This document shows positions 57,988 through 64,000 of a stretch of DNA of 64,000 nucleotides, piece after piece (positions within the stretch are counted from its first letter, which is position 1; each line of letters begins with the position of its first letter). The notes under the pieces were generated by a model. It saw only the letters and a list, made by a program, of their open reading frames with translations, searched no databases and had not been told where the DNA came from. Source of the DNA: Amborella trichopoda. Its lineage: Eukaryota > Streptophyta > Magnoliopsida > Amborellales > Amborellaceae. The DNA lies in the NCBI RefSeq assembly GCF_000471905.2, contig NW_006495875.1, forward strand, positions 313,229 to 377,228. The letters run 5' to 3'. The translations under genes and the position numbers were made by a program.

Positions 57988-58380
57988 GGAAAAAGTTTAC
58001 ATAAGATTGCAACCTTTAAATGTAGAATTATATATGCACATAAAAAATCCATCGGAAAATGTTGTTTTAATGTTGAAAAAACCTCTAATTGATCATCTCG
58101 ACATCGAGATTTATGAATGTGAAAGAAAAAAAATATTATGAGTCCCAAAAATAGTGCATCTTGCATTACATTATCTAGACCATCCATTTTCAAGATTTTC
58201 ATATGTTTATAGATCTGTTTGATTTTAACCATTTTTGGAGTTTAAAATTTTATAATTGGATATGAAAATTGATTTTGAGATAATCCTAAAAAAAAGTTCA
58301 CCAAAATTATATAATATGATAAAATTTGGAGGTGCGTCTTAATTGGATTGTTTAAGGTGATAACCTTATTAAAAGCATAA
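57988..58380 (-). mobile_element. Family A MITE, copy A12, nested in family D
   Basis: Reverse orientation: GGAAAAAGTTTACATAAGA at the left, CATCTCGACATCGAGATTT core at 58097, and a right end that decays after TAAGGTGATAACCTTATTA. Opposite to A11. Confidence 0.75.
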
Positions 58381-58569
58381 CTAAAAATATACAGTTATAT
58401 TTATTTAAAATTATTTAATTAATAACAGTATTCGTATCACCTGAATATTGTTCGAGTCTAACATTTGGACCCAAATCAGATCCGTTGGGTCCAATTTTTA
58501 GACCCATACCAAACCCGAGTCCGAGTCCGAGTCCATTGCCACCCCTAAATCCGCCCTCCAAAATTGAGA

Positions 58570-58601
<32 letters not shown>

Positions 58602-59184
58602 AAATTTCCTTGTCCGAAGTGTATACATAGGACATTTTTGATATGAAAATGGTGGAGAGATAAAAAGAGAGACAAAGCACCTCAGTCCTCATCATTTCTC
58701 TTGTCTTTTTTTATTTCATATCTCTATCGGCGATACACGTGAACCTCGCAATGCGTACAACGTGTGAGAAGTGGGCCCAGTCTCCCTTCACTTTGAAGTT
58801 TGAAATAATAACTCCAATACCTTCCTGCTTTCATCTCCACCGTACATCTGCCTCTTTCACATCCACTACTATCGGGATATTTTTGGCGGGGGCATTTCTG
58901 TCTTCTTTATTAATTTTTTTATACATTTTCAACTTTACTTCTATAATTAAACTATGAGTTCTATAGTTTACAATTACACTATTAGTAATGACCGTATAGA
59001 CCTTCCTCTACTCATCGGTGTAGGACCCTAAATGATTTTATCGATATCTAGAAAAATTATGACACAAGGATTTGATTTTTTTAGAAATTCGTATCAAATT
59101 TAATGGTGATCCTTTGAAGTCCTACATACATGAGTTGGGGAGAGTCCTGCAAGATCATTTCTCTTAAACTATTTATCCTCTTAT

Positions 59185-59521
59185 TGAGGATGCACCTAAA
59201 AAATCCATAAAAAAAGATTGTTTTAATATTGAAAAATCCTCTAATTGATCATCTTGATATCGAGATGTATGAATATAAGAAATATATATTTTGAGTATCT
59301 AGTGTATCTTGTAACACATTATTTAGACCATCTATTTTTAAGATTTTCATATGTTTATAGATCTATTTGATTTTAACTATTCTTTGGAGTTTATAATTTT
59401 ATAATTAAGTATGAAACTAGATTTTGAGATAATCCTAATACTTTTTACACTAAAATTACATGTTATGATAAAATTTGGCGGTGTGCCTTCATTGGATTGT
59501 TTAACGTTGCAGCCTTATAGA
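59185..59521 (-). mobile_element. Family A MITE, copy A13, truncated
   Basis: Begins within the inverted terminus (GAGGATGCACCTAAAAAATC), contains ATCATCTTGATATCGAGATG, and ends GTTGCAGCCTTATAG. The outer left terminus is missing. Confidence 0.68.
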
Positions 59522-59524
59522 AAC

Positions 59525-59895
59525 TTATGTACAATCTGAATAAGGTTGCAATTTTAATTAATCAAAATAAAGTTGACCACCAAATTTTATATTCGGATAT
59601 AATTTTGGTATCAAGGAAGACATGAGAATCCATTTTTATCTTTGATGTTGAAATTTTAAGCTCTAAAGATGATTCAAATCAAGTAAATCTATTAACATAT
59701 GGAAATCTTCAAAATGAATGTTTGAGATAAAGTGTTGCAAGATATACTATTTTTGGACTCGAAGCCTTTTTTTTTTTTGTCATATTCATATTTTCGATGT
59801 CGAGATGGTCAAAATAGGGCTCTCCAGTTTCAAAAAAGCTTTTTACGATGGATTTTTTAGGTGTACTTTAATTCTACATTTTAAATTTTATCTTT
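59525..59895 (+). mobile_element. Family A MITE, copy A14
   Basis: ACAATCTGAATAAGGTTGCA at the left, GGAAATCTTCAAAATGAATG and TTTTCGATGTCGAGATGGTC inside, and TTTTATCTTTTTATC at the right. It directly adjoins A13 in opposite orientation. Confidence 0.68.
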
Positions 59896-59989
59896 TTATC
59901 TTTCGATCCAAGGAGCTAATACTTATACTTGACCGTTATGTAAGAAATCTAATCGTTGGATATGCATCACTACTTTGACACAAATTCCC

Positions 59990-60880
59990 AAATAAAAATT
60001 ATGGGCACACTTCAATTTATCAAGTTTTACACCCAACGATAAAAAATGATTGTGATCTTCATGCACTAAAAGTGAATAATCTTAATAGTAGATGATCTCG
60101 TAAGTTATATGATGTAAATTTGAATTTTTTTAAAAAGTAATATAAAAAAATAATATGCCTTTTAAAATATTATAAAATCTACACCGTCCAAATAAAATAA
60201 ATGATATAGATTATTGCAATATTATTTCTACAAATGAATCCATATAAAATTATCCCAATGATTAGGTGAATTAGGCGAGTGATTTTCACTTAAAAGTTTT
60301 TTGCCAAAAATTATGTTCAATCAAGGAACTAATTCACCCATTTTGGCGAAATAATAAGAATTTAGAATAAAAAATCTTGATTCAAACTTTGAATCGAGAT
60401 GAGTTCTACAACCCATAATTGAGATCCGACATGGTTTTTGAGGAGGCCGATTCGGAATTGAACCGATGGATATTGAGAACAGTGAGATAAACTAAGCTAC
60501 TCTTTAGTTTATGACGCTGCAAAAACTGGAAAAGCCCAGGGTCCCATCTAATTCCACAGATTCCTTGCGATTTCAGTCACTTAATCCACCGTTGGTGACC
60601 CCAAAACTTTGGATAACCTTTATTATCTCCTTAATCAATCAATGTGAAAACATTAAATAAAATTAAAATTTCAGACTTAAAAAGTAAAGAAAAGGAGTGA
60701 GTCAATATCGAGACTGCGCCACTCGCTCATTAAATCGGATGGATAATAGTGGACTACACCCTTTTGCTCACTCTTATATCTGAAAGTGCCACGTCACCCA
60801 AAATTTGTATTTTGAAAATGACTGACTGCCATTTGGTGGAAAAAGTAGATGTCAGATTTTATATTATAAGTTTTTTTTTA
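59990..60880. other. Intergenic interval with a family B arm
   Basis: ACACCCAACGATAAAAAATG with GTGATCTTCATGCACTAAAA at 60020-60070 is one family B arm. No gene in the rest. Confidence 0.45.
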
Positions 60881-60889
60881 TCAAAATCT

Positions 60890-61232
60890 ATATAAAAAAA
60901 ACAGTTTATATAAGGTTGACAAATGTTGTTTTAATGTTGAAAAACTTTTTAATTGATCATCTCCACATCTAGATATATAAATATGAAAAATAAATAAATT
61001 TTGAGTCTTATAAATAGTATATCTTACAACACATTATCTAGATTGTCCACTTTCATATATTTATATATCCACTTAATTTTAACTATTTTTGAAGTTTAAA
61101 ATTTTATAATAAAAAATAAAACTAGATTTTCAGATAATTTTAAGAATTTTTTACACCAAAATTACATGTTTTGATAAAATTTGGAGGTAGGCCTTAATTG
61201 GATTATTTAAGGCTGCAACCTTAAAGAAACCA
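60890..61232 (-). mobile_element. Family A MITE, copy A15
   Basis: CAGTTTATATAAGGTTGACA at the left, TGATCATCTCCACATCTAGA core, and GGCTGCAACCTTAAAGAAAC at the right. About 50 bases of the left inner terminus are deleted. Confidence 0.7.
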
Positions 61233-62380
61233 CACTCTTAACATTTTATACATTTACAAAAAAATTTTAATTGGTAATCATGTGTATTTTAATGGGTATT
61301 TTAAAATCAAATCAAACAATATAGGTAAAAAAATTAAATTGTTCATCTCTTGAGATTAATGTCACCACTTTGTATCATAGGTAAATGATCTCATTCCATT
61401 TAATAAGATGTTTGTCTAGAGTTATCAACCCTTTAAAATATAAAAATTAATATTATAATGAGTTGTGATGGATATATTTATGAAAAAAAAAAAGTGAAAG
61501 CGAACACACGAAGAAAGAAAAAGATAGAAGTTTGGAGTATATAAATGAAGAGAAAAAAATGGTTGAATTTATAAATAACATGTTTTTTTCACAATTGTTT
61601 AGATTAAAAAAACGTCTAAAAGATCAAAGAGTTAAAAAATATCTTTTGGAATCTTGAAATAAGACTTAAAAATAAAAAAAATAAAACTTAAAATTAAAAG
61701 ATATAAAAATATTTTTCTTTAAATTTTGACCCTAATGTAGTGGCATCATTACATTATTTTTTCATGATAAAGTAAAAAGGGGGTCACTACTTATTGTTGG
61801 CGTTGGATATCATCCAAGCCACCGACCAATCAGGGAGTGGTAATTGAAGATATGCTTTTATGATTTTATGCTTATTTTCTTGGGTGAATAATTTAATTAT
61901 AAGCTTGTTTAGATGGCCACACTTTATCTGAAACCACCATCTTTCCCTATCCGCTGTTTCCAGTACCGACACTAAATTGGGTCGGGCTTTGGTAACTCTC
62001 TCTACAGGAGTAGCTCTCTAGTAAATTGGGTCAAAAGACCCGACTACACCGTGGGCTCGTAAGGTATACCTGACATCGGGTCCAGGTATGTGGGCACCCA
62101 AATACTATTTAGGTTCGGGTCCAAGTCCAACTAAACCTGAATTGTACTTATAGCCATAAGATATACGATGACAATTATGTGTCTTTAGATGGTTACTAAG
62201 TTGTTTACATTGTCTAGTAATATTATTTGAAAAAAAAAAAAAAACACAACCGTTATAGTCATACCGTATATGATGGTTTAAAAAAAATAAATTCTTTTTT
62301 TTTTTTTTTGTCATTGGGTATCATATGGTATTGGTTTTTTTTTTTTTTTAAAAAAAAAAAAAAATTATTTGTCATTGGGT
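61233..62380. other. Intergenic interval upstream of the lectin gene
   Basis: D-type GGGTCGGG/GACCCGAC stretches at 61975-62150, poly-A at 62229-62243 and poly-T at 62296-62310, then a T16/A14 back-to-back run at 62334-62364. No gene. Confidence 0.5.
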
Positions 62381-62492
62381 GCCATTGGATCCTACAAGAC
62401 ATGGGACCCGAAGGGTAGAGCCGGGACCTTTGGACCGAAAGGCTATTTGGATCCGGGTTCTGTTACCGAAAGACCCGACTCGTTGCCACCCT
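62370..62492. repeat. Family D fragment upstream of the lectin gene
   Basis: TTGGGTGCCATTGGATCC at the left and GACTCGTTGCCACCCTTA at the right form imperfect inverted ends, with GGACCGAAAGG and GGATCCGGGTTC between. No target duplication is found. It ends only 155 bases before the lectin start codon. Confidence 0.5.
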
Positions 62493-62646
62493 TACTCTCC
62501 ACCCACTCACTGTGATGATGAACCCTGCGCGTTTCTCTTTAAAGCCCTTCCATGACCATAGCTTCTTGCATTTAGAGAAAGAGAGAGAGAAACCATTGAT
62601 TGTGCTTGTAGCGAGAGAAAGAGAGAGAGAGAGAGAGAAGAGAAAG

Positions 62647-63826
62647 ATGGAGTTCCCATTTGGGCACCAGCAGCACCACCACCACCATAGGAGCCATGAA
62701 GAGAGAGAAGAGGAGAGGAACCCAAATGAAGAAGAGCCATACCAGAGACACCCTCCTGAGCCTCGCTTTGAAAGGCCCCCACCCCCTGAATTCTCCCCAT
62801 TTGAGAGGCCTCCTCAACCTGCTTATGATCCATATGAAAGGCCTGTTACTGATGAATTTGGTAATCCCTCATTTCAAAGGCCTCGTCCTCCTCAACCTGC
62901 TTATGATCCATATGAAAGGCCTGTTACTGATGAATTTGGTGATCCCTCATTTCAAAGGCCTCCTCCTCCTGGTGAATATGGCGAGGATCCATATCGGAGA
63001 GGCCCTCCTCGTCGTCTTGAAGCTCAGGTGGAGCATGTATCTCATGAGAAGCATCACCATAGCTTCCCCTTCTTCAATCGCCATGAGAGCAGCAGTCATG
63101 GCGATGAATATGGGAGACCCAGCAGTCGTGGCGATGAGTATGGGAGGTCCAGGCTTCCACAGGGCCAGGATGTTAGGGTTTTTACCTTGGCTGAAACCAA
63201 CTACTCTCTCACCATCCGAGGGGAATCTGTGGTCTTGGCTCCTGCCAACCCTGATGATGAATTACAGGCATCTCTCTCTCTCTCCCTGTGTGTGGACACA
63301 CTTCCTTGACATTCGTCAATAAAAATCCTCTCTTTCTCTCTCTGTTTTTTTTATTTACCAATAAAATTCTCTCTTTCTCTCTCCGTTTTTTTGTTAATAA
63401 AAAGTCTCTCTTTCTCTCTCTTCTTTTTTTTTTTCCCTATTTGACATATGGGTCTACTGAATTCTTACTTTTGTTCTGAACATACTTGGATCCTAATTGG
63501 TTTTGCCATATGGGTTTACTGAATTATTATTTTTATTCTAATATATAAGTTTTTTATGTTGGTTGTCTTTGCTTACAGCATTGGATCCATCTCCATAGTC
63601 AATACATTTCTTTTACCTTCATCAATCACCTCTTTCTTTCTTTTTTTCTGTTTTTTGGACATGGATTTAGTGAATTCCTGCTCTTTCTTTATTTTTTCAA
63701 CAGCATTGGATCAAGGATGAGAAATTCAGCACAAGGGTGAAGGATGAGCAGGGTTTTCCTTCCTTCTCCCTCGTTAACAAGGCTACGGGTCAGGCCCTCA
63801 AACACTCTGTCGGACCTGAGAAACCA
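62647..63826 (+). CDS. EULS3: EULS3-type lectin (Euonymus lectin domain), 5' part
   Basis: A nucleocytoplasmic plant lectin with an EUL (ricin-B-like fold) carbohydrate-binding domain; relatives are stress-responsive. Exon 1 is 62647-63267 and exon 2 63704-63826; the gene continues past the window. The first 170 or so residues are disordered and rich in His, Pro, Tyr and Arg (MEFPFGHQQHHHHHRSHEER), with a 26-residue repeat. The EUL domain starts at about residue 175: VRVFTLAETNYSLTIRGESV, VLAPANPDDELQ, then exon 2 HWIKDEKFSTRVKDEQGFPS and LVNKATGQALKHSVGPEKP, matching the family closely. The ATG at 62647 is chosen because the upstream in-frame ATG at 62512 would translate a GAGAGA leader. Intron 1 begins with GC. 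The second donor is gtaagc. The predicted part is 248 residues, with roughly another 100 expected. Confidence 0.93.
62812..62967 (+). repeat. 78-base in-frame tandem duplication in the lectin gene
   Basis: Two units starting CCTCAACCTGCTTATGATCC at 62812 and 62890 encode PQPAYDPYERPVTDEFG, then N or D, then PSFQRP. Almost identical at the DNA level, so young. Shorter related FERPPPPEFSPFERP units precede them. Confidence 0.95.
63268..63703 (+). other. First intron of the lectin gene, GC-AG type with internal repeats
   Basis: 436 bases from CAG/gcatct to caacag/CATTGG. The first bases form a (CT)n run. Three related blocks (ATATGGGTCTACTGAATTC at 63446, ATATGGGTTTACTGAATTA at 63510, ATGGATTTAGTGAATTCC at 63661) occur, and ACAGCATTGGATC occurs both at 63575 and at the true acceptor, 63700. 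Confidence 0.75.
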
Positions 63827-63840
63827 GTAAGCCTCTTCTC

Positions 63841-63843
<3 letters not shown>

Positions 63844-63913
<70 letters not shown>
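63844..63913 (+). repeat. (GA)n microsatellite in lectin intron 2
   Basis: About 35 uninterrupted GA units starting 18 bases into the intron. Confidence 0.97.
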
Positions 63914-63916
<3 letters not shown>

Positions 63917-64000
63917 GTAGTACGTACGTACGTACGTACGTTACGTACGTTACGTTAGTTACGTTACGTTAGTACGTTACGTAGTACGTAGTACGTAGTA
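63914..64000 (+). repeat. TACG-type simple sequence at the window end
   Basis: Composed only of TACG, TACGT and TAG-like steps (TACGTAGTACGTACGTACG and similar) to the last base. Such a CpG-rich simple sequence directly after a long GA run is unusual in plant introns and may be a sequencing or assembly artefact at a gap edge. Confidence 0.9.

Larger units (their letters stand above)
57357..58547. mobile_element. Family D hAT-type element with two nested family A copies
   Basis: Termini TAGGGGTGCCAAC and, in reverse, TAGGGGTGGCAAT. The flanking 8-mer AATCCGCC is identical at 57349-57356 and 58548-58555, the duplication length of hAT elements. The element's own sequence (57357-57535 and 58440-58547) is GGACC/GGGTCC-rich. 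The middle holds family A copies A11 and A12 separated by an (AT)n run (57946-57981). Confidence 0.88.

Noticed and set aside
62512..62646. In-frame upstream ATG extending the lectin by 45 residues
   Set aside because: The extension is mostly GAGAGA-encoded Glu/Arg and unlike family N-termini; ATG 62647 matches better.
62660..63322. 220-codon frame in the +2 register of the lectin gene
   Set aside because: Shadow of the true frame; repetitive Leu/Met translation without family match.
1..64000. CRISPR arrays, tRNA, rRNA or bacterial-type operons
   Set aside because: The direct repeats found are minisatellites or transposons, and I saw no tRNA- or rRNA-like sequence apart from the tRNA-complementary PBS. 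Short RNA genes could be missed by eye.

Overview
This is a plant nuclear DNA window. The evidence is three intron-containing plant genes with GT-AG type junctions (a NAC transcription factor, a SABATH carboxyl methyltransferase and an EULS3-type lectin) set in AT-rich, transposon-filled intergenic sequence. Gene codon use is not GC-biased as in grasses. A woody dicot or magnoliid with a large genome would fit, but the species cannot be fixed from the sequence alone. Three runs of N (8203-9068, 31486-32017, 52639-52658) are assembly gaps.

Layout. 1-6.3 kb: a decayed Ty3/gypsy element on the minus strand, with domain order RT, RNase H, second RNase H, integrase (the Tat lineage arrangement), followed by a repeat-rich 3' region. 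6.3-17 kb: non-coding repeats, minisatellites and small MITE-like elements. 17.15-21.51 kb: a three-exon NAP-type NAC gene on the plus strand whose second intron is nearly 3 kb and holds several MITE-like copies. 22.17-23.86 kb: an internally deleted Ty1/copia element with both LTRs, PBS, PPT and perfect 5-bp target duplications. 24-31 kb: intergenic repeats, including a 340-bp A/T-only tract. 31.12-32.98 kb: a hAT element with 8-bp target duplications, a gap-spanning minisatellite and the end of a possible transposase. 36.76-39.49 kb: a complete three-exon SABATH methyltransferase on the minus strand (413 aa predicted). 39.6-62.5 kb: densely nested small DNA elements and LINE RNase H relics. 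62.65 kb to the right edge: the first two exons of an EULS3 lectin gene, cut off by the window end.

The strongest non-genic signal is a family of about 390-bp elements (family A here), about 15 copies, with long imperfect terminal inverted repeats and 9-bp flanking duplications. This points to Mutator-like MITEs. Three further small repeat families (B, C and a hAT-type family D) are also multi-copy. Several nestings are readable directly: family A in family D with a perfect 8-bp TSD, a LINE in another LINE with an 18/19-bp TSD, and a LINE in family B.

The three genes are independent plant loci and show no sign of working as a cluster: a regulator, a small-molecule methylating enzyme and a carbohydrate-binding protein. 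I found no RNA genes, CRISPR arrays or bacterial-type operons. I did not see a convincing new multi-gene system; the novelty is mostly in transposon structure and in unusual details of the three genes.
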